A stretch of DNA of 64,000 nt. Origin: Hyphomonas pacifica (lineage in GTDB: Bacteria > Pseudomonadota > Alphaproteobacteria > Caulobacterales > Hyphomonadaceae). The stretch's first letter is position 1; every line of letters begins with the position of its first letter. The position numbers and the translations under genes are program-made. This document shows positions 10,101 to 20,462 of the stretch, one piece after another. The stretch is taken from NCBI RefSeq assembly GCF_000682675.1, contig NZ_AWFA01000023.1, positions 124,001-188,000 on the forward strand, read 5' to 3'. The notes beneath the pieces are model-generated. The model worked only from the letters and a program-made list of their open reading frames with translations. It ran no database searches and was not told where the DNA came from.

Positions 10101-10945
10101 TTGTCTGTTTCGCGATCGCGGCGCTCATCTGTCTCGCCTGGTCGGCGAATATCAACAATTTCCACTTCCTCAAAGTCGCCGAGCGGTTCTGCGCTTTTGG
10201 CAACATTGCCCTCAAGCCATTCTGGAAATTCTTCAATTAGCGTGCCGCCGGGGACGCTATCACTTGTGATCATCCAGATGCCTTTGCTTTTGTGAGCGGG
10301 TACGATGATCTGGCAGTTTTCCTGATCCCTGAGGCGTTCGGGGCAGTAGGTCTCTTCAGAATTGGTCTCGCTATCTGGGGTGGCAGATGTGGTTTGAGCT
10401 GATTGTAGAGGAGGAACACCGTCCTTTGCGTCAGAGATGGCCAGGAATCCCCCGAAGCGGTCTCGCAGATCCGGGTCTTGCTCTAGACGTGCGATAATGG
10501 AAGGCGGGATAGGGCTATCCTGGACGATGATCAGTGCTCGCCCCAGATTGTCCGACCGAAGATATGTTTCAAAGGCGCGCGTGATATCATCATTGCGAGC
10601 ATTATCGCGATAGAGAGGGGCGTAGATTTCGCCAATCTGCTGCAGACTCGTTTTCAAGGCTTGGGCCTGCTCTCTGGCCTTGCGCTCATGCTTTTCTAGC
10701 TGAGACTGGCTGCGCCCTTTCAGAGCGGCATCCTTGCTGATGATGAACACATCAATACCCCAACCATCGACCCATACCGCAGGAGGCGATTCCACGGGTA
10801 AAGCAGACCAGCTTGAATCTTCCGTGTAATTAAGAGGTTCCAGTTCCAAATAAGGCGGGGGAGAGATAATACTAGTCCAAGCCCAATATCCACCGGCAAT
10901 AGCCAATAGCGCCACAACAATGATGGGTAACATCAAGCGTTTCAT
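10097..10945 (-). CDS. Membrane-anchored DUF3089-like protein lacking a serine nucleophile elbow
   Basis: A 282-residue protein with one N-terminal membrane helix (about residues 4-22). Segments GIDVFIIS, IYAPLYRDN and the ITRAFETYLRSDN-GRALII block resemble DUF3089, an alpha/beta-hydrolase-like family, as I remember it. Where family members carry GHSQG or GVEQGG, this protein reads VQDSPIPPS, so no serine nucleophile motif is visible. The C-terminus is acidic and low-complexity. Convergent with the GST gene, sharing the TTAA stop. Family assignment is tentative. Confidence 0.5.
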   Translation of the reverse strand: MKRLMLPIIVVALLAIAGGYWAWTSIISPPPYLELEPLNYTEDSSWSALPVESPPAVWVDGWGIDVFIISKDAALKGRSQSQLEKHERKAREQAQALKTSLQQIGEIYAPLYRDNARNDDITRAFETYLRSDNLGRALIIVQDSPIPPSIIARLEQDPDLRDRFGGFLAISDAKDGVPPLQSAQTTSATPDSETNSEETYCPERLRDQENCQIIVPAHKSKGIWMITSDSVPGGTLIEEFPEWLEGNVAKSAEPLGDFEEVEIVDIRRPGETDERRDRETDN

Positions 10946-10978
10946 AGCTCTTCCTGAATTTCTGGCCTGCCGGGCCGT

Positions 10979-11347
10979 TTAGCTCGTTTTCAGCCCGGAA
11001 TAACCAGGCTGGTCGACAGACAACTGTGCAATTGTGGTCGTTTTGAGGTGGCTTAACAGGCCCGGTCTCGTGAGCGACATTTCACCACTGCGGATTTGCT
11101 CGCACAGTAGTTTGTTCAGGGCGACAGCTGACTGGCCTGGTTCTGTACCGAGCAGCTCAGTCAGTCTCTGAACCTCTTCTGATTCCGCCTCGGGGCGGAT
11201 GTCCATCTCCCGCAATACGGTCGCAAGGACATTTGAGGCAACGCGGGCGTGGAATGCAGCATGGCCTTTTAGGGAGGGCATGGCTGTATTGTCGATAAAA
11301 GCTTTCACCGCCTGGATCATCTCTTTCTGGGAGGGAGCATCATGCAT
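10979..11347 (-). CDS. DUF6285-type small protein
   Basis: A 122-residue all-helical protein of the kind found directly beside acyl-CoA-dehydrogenase-linked phosphotransferases (DUF6285). Residues 12-60 hold the family-like FIDN and AFHARVASNVLATV segments. It is translated after the phosphotransferase with a four-base gap, suggesting it works with that kinase. No catalytic motif is visible and its molecular role is unknown. Confidence 0.65.
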   Translation of the reverse strand: MHDAPSQKEMIQAVKAFIDNTAMPSLKGHAAFHARVASNVLATVLREMDIRPEAESEEVQRLTELLGTEPGQSAVALNKLLCEQIRSGEMSLTRPGLLSHLKTTTIAQLSVDQPGYSGLKTS

Positions 11348-11351
11348 GGGA

Positions 11352-12353
11352 TCAGGCCTTTCCTTCCAGCAAGTTCAAAAGGTCAATCTCTGTTTCCGAG
11401 ACGCGACGGCCTATGGCGGCCCGCTCCACGCTAGGGTCGGCGCCAGAACGATAGGCCTCATACATAATCATGCACATGATGCCCCATTTGAGGCTGCCCA
11501 ATATTTCCCACCAGTCGATATCTTCAGGTGAGAAACTCTGTCCTCCTGCATCCGCATAGGCCGATAGCAGGTCTTCTAGCTGGCCGAAGCCGCCGACACG
11601 GTTTTCAGTATGGCCAAAGCGCCATGAATTGACGCACAACCAGGCAATATCTTCGCGGGGATCTCCCAAATGCGCGAGTTCCCAGTCCAGCACCGCGGCC
11701 AGGCCGCTTTCGTCGACAATTAAATTTCCAAGACGGAAATCCCCATGCACCAGAACTGCGGGAGAAGGGGGAGGCGGATTCTGTCTCAACCAACTGATGG
11801 CGAGTTCGAAGATTGGGCGGGGCATGTCAAAGCCGCGATAAATATCTTCGTACTTGTCGAGTTGCGCGAGGCCTGGAGTTTCCGGCAGGTCGGGAAGTTC
11901 GGACACCGGGATCGCGTGGATACCTGCCAGCGCCTTACCGCACTGTACTGTCAATTTCTCCCGCGCAACGCTGTAGTCATCATCCCTAAGGATCTTGCGC
12001 GCGATGGTCTCGCCACTGATGCGGTTCATCAGGAAGGCTTCGCCCATATCGCTGTCTGGGGAAAAGACGCCCATGACTTTCGGGGCGGGTACTGTGCCTG
12101 AGGCACACTCCAGCAGACGCGCCTCAGTGGCTAGGCCAATTGCCTCGGAATTACGCGCGGACTGTTTGAAGCCACCCGGAACACGGCGGAGAATCAGCTC
12201 GTACTTTCCGCCGTCTGCGGCGATATCGACCGCCCAGGTTTCCTGGCTGGCACCCCCGGAAAGACGCGCTACATGCTCCAAAGAGCTTTCAGCGCCATAG
12301 AATTGCTCTGCCCATGCCGTTAAGGCCTTTTGAATCTGTTCTGCATTACCCAT
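11352..12353 (-). CDS. Aminoglycoside-phosphotransferase-fold kinase (ACAD10/11-like)
   Basis: A 333-residue APH-fold kinase. The catalytic loop HGDFRLGN, the metal-binding DWELAHLGDP motif and the N-terminal glycine-rich LSGGASQETW loop are intact. Relatives (kinase part of ACAD10/ACAD11) phosphorylate hydroxyacyl-CoAs before dehydration; here the paired DUF6285 protein follows but no acyl-CoA dehydrogenase is adjacent. I use ATG 12353 (MGNAEQ); an upstream start at 12389 would add twelve residues. Confidence 0.75.
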   Translation of the reverse strand: MGNAEQIQKALTAWAEQFYGAESSLEHVARLSGGASQETWAVDIAADGGKYELILRRVPGGFKQSARNSEAIGLATEARLLECASGTVPAPKVMGVFSPDSDMGEAFLMNRISGETIARKILRDDDYSVAREKLTVQCGKALAGIHAIPVSELPDLPETPGLAQLDKYEDIYRGFDMPRPIFELAISWLRQNPPPPSPAVLVHGDFRLGNLIVDESGLAAVLDWELAHLGDPREDIAWLCVNSWRFGHTENRVGGFGQLEDLLSAYADAGGQSFSPEDIDWWEILGSLKWGIMCMIMYEAYRSGADPSVERAAIGRRVSETEIDLLNLLEGKA

Positions 12354-12438
12354 CTTCGCCACAATTACGCGGAACAACATCTGGGCCAAGGCATAACCCA
12401 GAGTAAGCTACGCAAATCTCGTTTGAGGAAAGTGTGAC

Positions 12439-13197
12439 ATGTCCAGACGCGACGATAAGGACGGCGGCCTTTTACAAGGGGAGCGACTCGGCAAGCCGAG
12501 CCTGTTTGCCTGGCTGCGGGGCCGCTTTTTTGCGGGCATGGTTATCGCGCTGCCAGTCGTGGTTACTTTTCTCATTCTTCAGTTTCTGATTGGCGAGATT
12601 GATCGGCGTGTCGTTCCGTTGCTTCCCGCTGCCCTGAAGCCCGAGACCTATCTCAACTATGCGGTTCCAGGGTTCGGTTTGATCGTCCTGGTGCTTTTCC
12701 TTACGATACTGGGAGCCATCGCGACCAACCTGATTGGCCGGTCTGTTATCAGTCTGGCTGACCGCATTCTTGGGCGGTTGCCGATCATCCGTTCTGTATA
12801 TTCCGCTTTCAAACAGCTGGTCGAAGTCTTTGCCAACAGCAATACCGAACAATTCAGCGAGTGCGTGCTCATAGAGTTTCCCAAGCCTGGTACCTGGTGT
12901 CTCGGCTTTCTGTCCAGCCCGGCGCGTGGCGAGGTACGCTCTACGCTGGGGCCGGGATTTATTGGTGTTTTTGTGCCGACGACGCCCAACCCGACATCCG
13001 GTTTCCTCATGTATATTGAGGCCAGCGAAGTAGTGCGGCTCGACATGACAGTGGAGGAGGGCGCTAAGATGATCCTCTCCGCAGGGCTTGTCGTGCCAGA
13101 GCATCTGCCGAAAAAGAGCGGGCCTGCGGCTCAGGCTGAGGCGGTGCAGGGATCTGAAGTTCCGCCGCCTAAGTCGGCGCCTGAATCTTCGGAGTAA
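12439..13197 (+). CDS. DUF502 integral membrane protein
   Basis: A 252-residue membrane protein with two long hydrophobic spans (about 32-52 and 74-98), the conserved GRLPIIRSVYSAFKQ segment and the FPKPGTWCLGFLSS and PTTPNPTSG motifs of the DUF502 family. Function is unknown. The C-terminus is Pro/Ala/Glu-rich. The end overlaps recG on the other strand by 29 bases; the start is 85 bases from the divergent kinase gene. Confidence 0.85.
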   Translation: MSRRDDKDGGLLQGERLGKPSLFAWLRGRFFAGMVIALPVVVTFLILQFLIGEIDRRVVPLLPAALKPETYLNYAVPGFGLIVLVLFLTILGAIATNLIGRSVISLADRILGRLPIIRSVYSAFKQLVEVFANSNTEQFSECVLIEFPKPGTWCLGFLSSPARGEVRSTLGPGFIGVFVPTTPNPTSGFLMYIEASEVVRLDMTVEEGAKMILSAGLVVPEHLPKKSGPAAQAEAVQGSEVPPPKSAPESSE

Positions 13198-15235
13198 GCA
13201 GCTCTCTGACCAGCCTGAGAGACGTGCCACGATCACCACTCAACTCAGGGTCTTTGGACACAACAGATTCGGCATCCTTGAGGGCAATCTCCAGCAGGCC
13301 TGCATGCCTGGCGAGATCTATGATTCTATAATCCGTCGCGCCAGCCTGTTTCAGGCCCAGCATGTCGCCCGGACCTCTGAGGCGGAAATCGGCTTCCGCA
13401 ATCTCGAAACCGTCTTCCGTCCGGCGAAGCGTATCCAATCTGTCGCGCGCTGTATCGCCTAGTGGAGGCCGGTATAGCAGTAGGCAGTATGAGGGACGGT
13501 CTCCACGCCCCACGCGCCCGCGCAACTGGTGCAGCTGTGCCAGTCCAAAGCCTTCGGCGCGCTCAATGACCATAATTGTGGCTTCAGGGACATCTACGCC
13601 CACCTCGATGACCGTTGTGGCGACAAGAATCTTTGTACGACCAGCTCGGAAGTCTTCGAGCGCTGTATCCTTTTCAGCGGGCTTCATCCTTCCATGGACG
13701 AGCCCTACAGGAACATGAAGCTGGTCACTCAATGCCGCATGTCGCCCGACAGCTGTGGAATCATCATCGTCCACATCGACTTTCGGGCAGACCCAGAAGG
13801 CGCGCTCGCCCCGGCGAAGGGCCCGTCCGACAGCTTGGACCACTTCCTCGATTCGGGTGTCCGGGACGGCGCGGGTTTCCACGGGGACACGTCCTGCCGG
13901 TTTTTCATCTAGGATGGAAACGTCGAGATCGCCATGAACCGCCTGCGCGAGTGTGCGGGGAATCGGCGTCGCACTCATGACCAGCATGTGCGGGCTGACA
14001 GCCTTACCGGCCAGTTTCATGCGGTCTGCCACACCGAACCTGTGCTGTTCATCCACTATAACCAGACCTAGATTTCGGAAGGTCACGGATTGCTGGAACA
14101 GGGCCTGCGTGCCCGCAATGATATCTATAGATCCGTCTGCAAGACCCATCAGGATACTTTCGCGTGCTGTCGACTTGTCCCGCCCGGTCAGGGCCGCCAC
14201 GGTGAACCCTAAGGGCGACAATAGCTTGTCCATGGTCTCGTATTGCTGCCGCGCCAAAACTTCCGTAGGCGCCATGATGGCAGCCTGGAATCCCGTGCTA
14301 GCAGCCTGGACGGCAGCCATGGCGCTTACAAGTGTCTTGCCTGCCCCTACGTCACCCTGAAGCATCCGGCGCATTGGCGCTGTTTTGGACATGTCTGCGG
14401 AAATTTCTGCAAAAGCTCTCTGCTGGGCGCCCGTCGGTTTGTAGGGAAGCGTCCTGCATAGTTTCTGATGTGCGGCAGTATTGGCGGGAATGGCGGGCGA
14501 GGACCTGCGAGCGCGGCTGGCGCGGGCCAGGGCGAAAGCGGACTCGCGGGCCAGGGCCTCGTCATAGGCAAGACGCTCACGTGCCAGGGCAAACATGTCT
14601 TCATCATATTCATCAGGCGAATGCAGATCATAGAGGGCCTGACGAAACCCCGGCCAATGCCGGTTAGCAACCAATGTCGGGTCGGCCCATTCCGGCAGGT
14701 CTTCCGGAACTCTGGACAGGGATTGCACTGCCAGGGAATGAACGCGCTTGTTGGTCAGACCGGCAGTCAGGCCATAGATAGGTTCGACTTCAGGTGGCCG
14801 CTCTCCCTTGGCAGGGTCCATGATGTAATCGGGATGCGTCATCTGACGTTCGCCTTGATACTCCTCGATCATGCCGGAGACGATCCGCTCCTTGCCAATA
14901 GGGAACTGGCCCTGCAGCCAGCGCCCATCTGCCCGAAAGAAGGCAAGCGTCAGAAATCCAGTTCCGTCATAGAGGGTGATCTTGTGTGGGGATTTATCGG
15001 AATATGGGGCGTTATAAGCATGCACTTCGCCTTTCAGGGTGGTGACCTCTCCAATGACGGTGTCCTCGATCGTGTCCTTCACACGGCGGTCCACCCACCT
15101 TTCAGGCAGATGCAGCAACAGATCCCAGACAGTCTCCCCACCTGTCAGCCTTTCGAGCACAGGTCTCAGCTTCGGTCCAACGCCAGAAAGGCTGGTGAGC
15201 TCGGCAAAGAGTGGAAAGAGGCGTTCATCTCGCAT
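13169..15235 (-). CDS. recG: ATP-dependent DNA helicase RecG
   Basis: A 688-residue RecG, which reverses stalled forks and branch-migrates Holliday junctions. The wedge/OB domain (about 60-160) is followed by helicase motifs: GDVGAGKTLVSAM (Walker A), IVDEQHRFG (Walker B), [10 protein letters not shown] (motif III) and QLRGRVGRG (motif VI). Start is ATG 15235 (MRDERLFPLF), which begins at the family's normal N-terminus; the frame is open 40 codons further but runs into the sdhE promoter region. Divergent from sdhE by 79 bases. Confidence 0.95.
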   Translation of the reverse strand: MRDERLFPLFAELTSLSGVGPKLRPVLERLTGGETVWDLLLHLPERWVDRRVKDTIEDTVIGEVTTLKGEVHAYNAPYSDKSPHKITLYDGTGFLTLAFFRADGRWLQGQFPIGKERIVSGMIEEYQGERQMTHPDYIMDPAKGERPPEVEPIYGLTAGLTNKRVHSLAVQSLSRVPEDLPEWADPTLVANRHWPGFRQALYDLHSPDEYDEDMFALARERLAYDEALARESAFALARASRARRSSPAIPANTAAHQKLCRTLPYKPTGAQQRAFAEISADMSKTAPMRRMLQGDVGAGKTLVSAMAAVQAASTGFQAAIMAPTEVLARQQYETMDKLLSPLGFTVAALTGRDKSTARESILMGLADGSIDIIAGTQALFQQSVTFRNLGLVIVDEQHRFGVADRMKLAGKAVSPHMLVMSATPIPRTLAQAVHGDLDVSILDEKPAGRVPVETRAVPDTRIEEVVQAVGRALRRGERAFWVCPKVDVDDDDSTAVGRHAALSDQLHVPVGLVHGRMKPAEKDTALEDFRAGRTKILVATTVIEVGVDVPEATIMVIERAEGFGLAQLHQLRGRVGRGDRPSYCLLLYRPPLGDTARDRLDTLRRTEDGFEIAEADFRLRGPGDMLGLKQAGATDYRIIDLARHAGLLEIALKDAESVVSKDPELSGDRGTSLRLVRELLTPKIQAPT

Positions 15236-15314
15236 GCGACGCAGACTATGCGCGCTGCACTGGGTGCACAATCGTCGCTTTTTATCTCTGACAGGAAGGC
15301 TATATGGTGAAGTC

Positions 15315-15590
15315 ATGCAGGATACATCCATTGATACACGCCGCCGCAAGCTCAATTTCCGCGCCTGGCGCAGAGGCTTCCGTGAAATGGACCTACTGAT
15401 GGGCTCATTCGCGGATGAGTATCTTGAAGCTTATCAGGCTGAAGAGCTTGATGAGTTCGAAGCGCTTCTCGGCGTTCCGGACTGGGAGGTGTATGCATGG
15501 TTGATTGGTCAGACGCCTGTGCCTGACAATCATCGCGGCCCGGTGCTGGACCAACTGATCGCATTCCGTTACGCCGCACAGGGCGGTTGA
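15315..15590 (+). CDS. sdhE: FAD assembly factor SdhE
   Basis: A 91-residue SdhE/YgfY/Sdh5 protein that helps attach FAD to succinate dehydrogenase flavoprotein. The diagnostic RRGFREMD motif (RGxxE, about residues 18-25), LLGVPDWEVYAWLIG core and small all-helical size fit. Start ATG 15315 is at the family's usual distance before the RGxxE motif. It lies between recG (divergent) and mfd, 43 bases before the latter. Confidence 0.92.
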   Translation: MQDTSIDTRRRKLNFRAWRRGFREMDLLMGSFADEYLEAYQAEELDEFEALLGVPDWEVYAWLIGQTPVPDNHRGPVLDQLIAFRYAAQGG

Positions 15591-15633
15591 TTGAGCCGCA
15601 AATTCCTATCTTTCTCCATAGGTTTCGGTTCAG

Positions 15634-18600
15634 ATGACCCCTGTTGACCTCCTGCAATCCCTCAGCGGGCCCGCGGCGCTATCGGGGGCTCCATTTGGTG
15701 CTGACCTCATTACCTTCGCTAAGGCGCTGGTCCAGCGTGGCGGCGTTGGCGTCTATGTCGCACGTGACGACAAGACGGCGGCGACGGCGCGCCGGATTGC
15801 CCAATTCGCTCAGCCCAAGCTGGATCAGGTTGATCTACCGAGTTGGGATACGTTGCCCTATGACCGCGTTAGCCCAACCGCTGGTGTGGCCGCGCGTCGG
15901 TGTGCAGCCTTGGCGCGGCTTTCCAGATACCAGCCGGAGCAGGGCGCTTTGCTGGTCGTCACGACGGCCTCGTCTCTGGTTCAAAGGGTTCCGCCGCTCA
16001 GCGTGCTCAAGCGCTCTTCCTTCGCTGTTGGCGTGGGGCAGTCTGTCAACCAGAAGGATCTGACAGAGTATCTGGCGGTAAACGGATACCTCCGCGCCAG
16101 TACTGTACGCGAGCAGGGGGAGTTTGCCATTCGCGGGGGGATTATCGACATCTTCCCGCCAACTGCGCCTGAACCTTACCGGCTTGATTTCTTTGGTGAT
16201 GCGCTGGAGACCCTCCGTACATTTGATACCGAAACGCAGCGCTCCACAGGCGATGCAAAGAGCGTCGCATTTGCTCCTGTCAGCGAAATTCTATTCGACG
16301 ATGATGTGCTGGCCCGTTTCCGCGAGAAGTATCTCGCCGTCTTTGGCCCTCCATCTGGTGATCCGGCCTATGAAGCGGCCCGGGCATCCATTCGCCGGCA
16401 AGGCGTAGAGGCGTGGTTGCCGCTATTCCATGATCATATGGAAACCCTGTTCGATTATCTGGGCCAGGCGCCTCTGATAGGAATGGGTCATCTGGCCGGT
16501 GAAGCAGCGTCTGAGCGACTGGCGCAGGCTGAGGACTATCATGCCGCACGTCTGGAAGCAGGCGGGGGGGATGTCCGCCATGCGAAAGTGCTTCCGCCGG
16601 AGGAGCTTTACCTCACTCCCAAGGAGTTGGAACAGCGCCTTGCTGCGAGCGCGACGGCGCGTTTCTATCCCGCAGAGCCGGGCGCAAATGCGTTCGACCT
16701 GCAAGGCCGTCCGGGACGGGATTTCGCTCCGGAAAGACTACACACGGACAGCAATATTTTCGAAGCTGCCATAGCGCATGCAAAAGCTCTGAACAGCTCG
16801 GGTCGCCCGGTTGCCTTTGCCGCGTGGTCTGCTGGATCCGCGGACCGTTTGATCAATGTCATGGCAGATCATGGCCTAACCGATCTGGCGCTTGTGCATA
16901 GCCTGGAAGCGACTAGCAAGACAGATTTCACGGTTGTCGAAATTCCAATCGAGGCCGGGTTCGAAACGCCGGATTTTGCCCTCATCTCTGAAGCCGACAT
17001 TCTCGGAGACAGGCTTGCTGCTCCGCGCCGTAAGCGGAAGTCAGCCAATTTTATCTCCGATGCGGCGACGCTGAATACTGGCGATCTCGTGGTCCACATC
17101 GATCACGGGGTCGGGCGCTATATAGGCCTTAAGACGCTGGAAGTGACCGGCGCACCGCATGATTGTTTGCAAATTGAGTATTCCGGTGGCGATACCATCT
17201 TCCTGCCGGTCGAGAATATCGACTTGGTGAGCCGTTATGGCTCGGAAGATGATGAAAGCCAACTGGACAAACTGGGCGGGGCAGGCTGGCAGACGCGCAA
17301 GGCCAAGGCCAAGAAGCGCATCCTGGAGATGGCGGCGGAGCTGATGCACATCGCCGCCGCGCGGGAGCTTAAGCGTGCTGAAGCCGTCAATGCGGGGCAG
17401 GGGCTCTATGAAGAGTTTGCTGCGCGGTTCCCCTATGAAGAGACAGATGATCAGCTAAACGCCATTGAGGATGTCCTCAGCGATCTTGGCTCAGGTCGGC
17501 CCATGGACCGCCTCGTTTGCGGCGATGTTGGCTTCGGCAAAACCGAAGTTGCCCTGCGCGCGGCGTTCGTCGCGGCGATGAGCGGCAAGCAGGTTGCCGT
17601 CATTGCACCAACGACTCTGCTGGCGCGTCAACACTACAAGACATTTGTCGAAAGATTTGCCGGGTGGCCACTCAATGTGCGCCCTCTGTCGCGTCTGGTC
17701 GGTCAACGCGAAGCAGCAGAGACACGGGACGGGCTAGCAAGCGGCAGTGTTGATGTTGTCGTTGGCACGCATGCCCTCCTTACCAAGACGATTGAATTCA
17801 AGCGCCTTGGCCTTCTGATCGTCGATGAAGAGCAGCGTTTTGGCGTCAAGCACAAGGAACGTTTGAAGGAACTGAAGTCAGACGTTCACGTACTGACCCT
17901 GTCTGCGACGCCTATCCCGAGAACGCTTCAGATGGCGCTTACAGGAATTCGCGATCTGTCGATCATTGCGACGCCGCCAGTCGACCGACTTTCGGTCAGA
18001 ACCTACATTACAGAAGAAGATACCGTAACGATACGGGAAGCCCTGCTGCGCGAGAAGTATCGCGGCGGGCAGGCCTTCTTCGTGGCACCCCGCATTCAGG
18101 ATCTGGACAAGCTGGAACGCTTCCTGTCCGACAATGTGCCTGAAGTTTCCTTTATCGTGGCGCATGGCCAGATGGCCTCTGGAGAGCTCGAAGACATCAT
18201 GACTGCCTTCTATGAAGGCAAGTATGATGTTCTGCTGTCGACGACTATTGTGGAAAGCGGTCTGGATATCCCGCGAGCCAATACGCTGATCATTCATCGG
18301 GCCGATATGTTTGGCCTCGCGCAGCTTTATCAGCTGCGCGGACGTGTGGGACGCTCCAAGCTTCGCGCCTATGCGTATTTCACAACACCGAAAGATAAGG
18401 TCATCACTGATTCAGCCGACCGTAGACTGAAGATCCTGCAGTCCCTCGATTCGCTCGGGGCCGGTTTCCAGTTGGCGAGTCACGACCTGGATATGCGTGG
18501 TTCCGGCAACCTGCTCGGCGATCAACAGTCCGGTCACGTCAAGGAAGTTGGTGTGGAGCTTTACCAATCCATGCTGGAGGACGCTGTGAACGCCCTGAAG

Positions 18601-19095
18601 GCGGGGGCAAATGAGGACGAGGACTTTGCAGACGAGTGGTCCCCGCAGATCAATATCGGCGCGGCAGTTCTGATTCCGGAGACCTATGTTGAAGATCTCA
18701 ATATCAGATTGTCGCTCTATCGCCGCCTGTCAGAAATCTCCACCGCGCAGGAGCGTGAAGCCTTTGCCGCAGAACTGATTGACCGTTTTGGTCCGCTGCC
18801 TGAAGAGACCAAGCAATTGCTGGAAGTCACCGCTATCAAGGTGCAGTGCAAGGCCTTGGGCATCAGCAAGCTGGATGCGGGCGAGAAGGGAGCGGTCTTC
18901 GCATTCCGGGAGGACACCGTGCTTGATCCAGGCCAACTGCTGGAAGTCGTTCGCAGCCGTCCGTCAGCTTTGCGTATTCGTCCGGATTCAAAGCTCGTGC
19001 ATTCCGGTCTTGGCGGAACACCAGAGCAGAGACTGACACGCATACGGAGCTTTCTGAAAGAGCTGGAGGCTGCAGCGGGCCTCGTGCCTGTCTAG
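15634..19095 (+). CDS. mfd: Transcription-repair coupling factor Mfd
   Basis: A 1153-residue Mfd, which removes RNA polymerase stalled at DNA damage and recruits UvrA. UvrB-like N-terminal modules occupy residues 1-450, the CarD-like RNA-polymerase-interacting domain ([14 protein letters not shown]) about 480-560, and RecG-like helicase motifs follow: GDVGFGKT at 630-637, DEEQ at 731-734, [11 protein letters not shown] and QLRGRVGRS. The TRCF C-terminal domain closes the protein. The stop shares CTAG with the opposite gene. Confidence 0.97.
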   Translation: MTPVDLLQSLSGPAALSGAPFGADLITFAKALVQRGGVGVYVARDDKTAATARRIAQFAQPKLDQVDLPSWDTLPYDRVSPTAGVAARRCAALARLSRYQPEQGALLVVTTASSLVQRVPPLSVLKRSSFAVGVGQSVNQKDLTEYLAVNGYLRASTVREQGEFAIRGGIIDIFPPTAPEPYRLDFFGDALETLRTFDTETQRSTGDAKSVAFAPVSEILFDDDVLARFREKYLAVFGPPSGDPAYEAARASIRRQGVEAWLPLFHDHMETLFDYLGQAPLIGMGHLAGEAASERLAQAEDYHAARLEAGGGDVRHAKVLPPEELYLTPKELEQRLAASATARFYPAEPGANAFDLQGRPGRDFAPERLHTDSNIFEAAIAHAKALNSSGRPVAFAAWSAGSADRLINVMADHGLTDLALVHSLEATSKTDFTVVEIPIEAGFETPDFALISEADILGDRLAAPRRKRKSANFISDAATLNTGDLVVHIDHGVGRYIGLKTLEVTGAPHDCLQIEYSGGDTIFLPVENIDLVSRYGSEDDESQLDKLGGAGWQTRKAKAKKRILEMAAELMHIAAARELKRAEAVNAGQGLYEEFAARFPYEETDDQLNAIEDVLSDLGSGRPMDRLVCGDVGFGKTEVALRAAFVAAMSGKQVAVIAPTTLLARQHYKTFVERFAGWPLNVRPLSRLVGQREAAETRDGLASGSVDVVVGTHALLTKTIEFKRLGLLIVDEEQRFGVKHKERLKELKSDVHVLTLSATPIPRTLQMALTGIRDLSIIATPPVDRLSVRTYITEEDTVTIREALLREKYRGGQAFFVAPRIQDLDKLERFLSDNVPEVSFIVAHGQMASGELEDIMTAFYEGKYDVLLSTTIVESGLDIPRANTLIIHRADMFGLAQLYQLRGRVGRSKLRAYAYFTTPKDKVITDSADRRLKILQSLDSLGAGFQLASHDLDMRGSGNLLGDQQSGHVKEVGVELYQSMLEDAVNALKAGANEDEDFADEWSPQINIGAAVLIPETYVEDLNIRLSLYRRLSEISTAQEREAFAAELIDRFGPLPEETKQLLEVTAIKVQCKALGISKLDAGEKGAVFAFREDTVLDPGQLLEVVRSRPSALRIRPDSKLVHSGLGGTPEQRLTRIRSFLKELEAAAGLVPV

Positions 19096-20345
19096 GCCAC
19101 ACGAAGACGCTGGAATATGCCGGCGGCTGTATTGGCCACCAATGTTCGGGCCGTATGGTAGGTGCGCTTTTCCATGATGCGCCAGCCAATCTGTGTAGCC
19201 AGATGCGGGTCGTGTTCTTCAACCGATCGCAGGAATCGCTCGCATAGAGTCACTGCGCCCCGATAGGGTGTCGCTGGCATACTGATGACAAACGAGTCTA
19301 TTCCCAGAACGGCTGGCATGTCTGTATCGCGCAAACTGTTCGTCAGGATCTCGGCCAAGCGCTGGCGTTGTCCGAGATCGAACCAGCCACTATCTGAGTG
19401 TTTTACGATCAGTAATGACAGAGGCTCTCCCCGCTGTATGGATACTTCAATCTGCTTTTCCAGATGAGCCTCGAAATATGGTCTGGCGTGGAGACGTGTG
19501 TCAGCATCAATAACGTCAGCGGAATAGTCTAGGGATGTGTCAAACAAGTCCTCATGAAGATATTTTCGGCTGATCATGTCGATATGCTCAGCCAGTCGCT
19601 TGGCAGCAACGCCATGCTCCAGCACCTCTGATGTCGACGCAAGTATGTTGCGCTCTGATTCCTCAAAACCATGAAGGGAATCGACCAATGCAAACAGTGG
19701 CACGTTTGAGAAAGCCGCTTCGCCAGAGGAAATCCATTGTTCGAGACTGGCGCGTCCCTTCGAGGCGGGCCTGACATCGAACAGGACAGCCGAAAAGCGT
19801 CGATGCCTCATATAGTCTGTGGCCGTATGAACGCTAAGCGCCGCGGTGACAGATACACCGCGCTCATTCAATGCCGCCTGAAGCGCAAGAAAACGTGTGG
19901 AGCCATCTCCTAGATAGAGCAGTTCCGGAACGACTTCTGACGGGCTGGACGGGAATTCCACGCCAAACTCACGTGCTGTCTCACGTCGCAATTTCAGCTC
20001 CGTTGCCCGCGCTTTACGGCGTGATAGAGCTGCCAGTCGCCCCCTCAATAGAGGGATATCCTTATCGCGATCGATGATGAGTGCATCAAAGAGCGTACGA
20101 CCTTCTGAATCTTCCCCAAGAATAACCACCGGGCGCGTGAAAATCGAGCTGGCTAGCGCCCGAAGAATTTCCGGGTCGGCGCTTGCCAGATCTACCAAGA
20201 GCGGCTCAGAGCAGTTTCGCGAGACGGACTTGCTTGCCCTGTAAGGACGCAGGCGACCTGACCGCAGCCGTGACTGGATCATTTCCAGTCTTGGGCTTTC
20301 CGCTGCCACTTCGATAGGAGGGTCCAGATAAGACAGGTCAGGCAT
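19092..20345 (-). CDS. PopA-like protein: two receiver-like domains and a degenerate GGDEF domain
   Basis: A 417-residue protein arranged as two receiver-like domains (about 1-130 and 140-260) and a GGDEF-fold domain (about 275-417). The active-site GGEEF is replaced by GIDSF (348-352), so cyclase activity is not expected. The c-di-GMP inhibitory-site motif RxxD is kept (R339-D342) at the exact spacing seen in PleD. This combination is that of PopA of Caulobacter, a c-di-GMP effector that takes the cell-cycle regulator CtrA to the polar ClpXP protease. Convergent with mfd, overlapping by CTAG. Domain reading is firm; orthology with PopA is inferred. Confidence 0.7.
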   Translation of the reverse strand: MPDLSYLDPPIEVAAESPRLEMIQSRLRSGRLRPYRASKSVSRNCSEPLLVDLASADPEILRALASSIFTRPVVILGEDSEGRTLFDALIIDRDKDIPLLRGRLAALSRRKARATELKLRRETAREFGVEFPSSPSEVVPELLYLGDGSTRFLALQAALNERGVSVTAALSVHTATDYMRHRRFSAVLFDVRPASKGRASLEQWISSGEAAFSNVPLFALVDSLHGFEESERNILASTSEVLEHGVAAKRLAEHIDMISRKYLHEDLFDTSLDYSADVIDADTRLHARPYFEAHLEKQIEVSIQRGEPLSLLIVKHSDSGWFDLGQRQRLAEILTNSLRDTDMPAVLGIDSFVISMPATPYRGAVTLCERFLRSVEEHDPHLATQIGWRIMEKRTYHTARTLVANTAAGIFQRLRVA

Positions 20346-20462
20346 AAAAAGGGATACTCTCGTGGGGAGAAGGCGACGTTACGATACCCCTTCCTTTTGT
20401 GGGTGCGCCGCTTAATGATCTGCTAATCTCAAGATCAACAATGAGTAAGGGTAGGAAATATT

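Noticed and set aside
14468-15310. Open frame of 280 codons on the plus strand inside recG
   Set aside because: It lies wholly antisense to the recG coding sequence, has no recognisable domain and no ribosome site. Long antisense frames are common where third codon positions are G/C rich.
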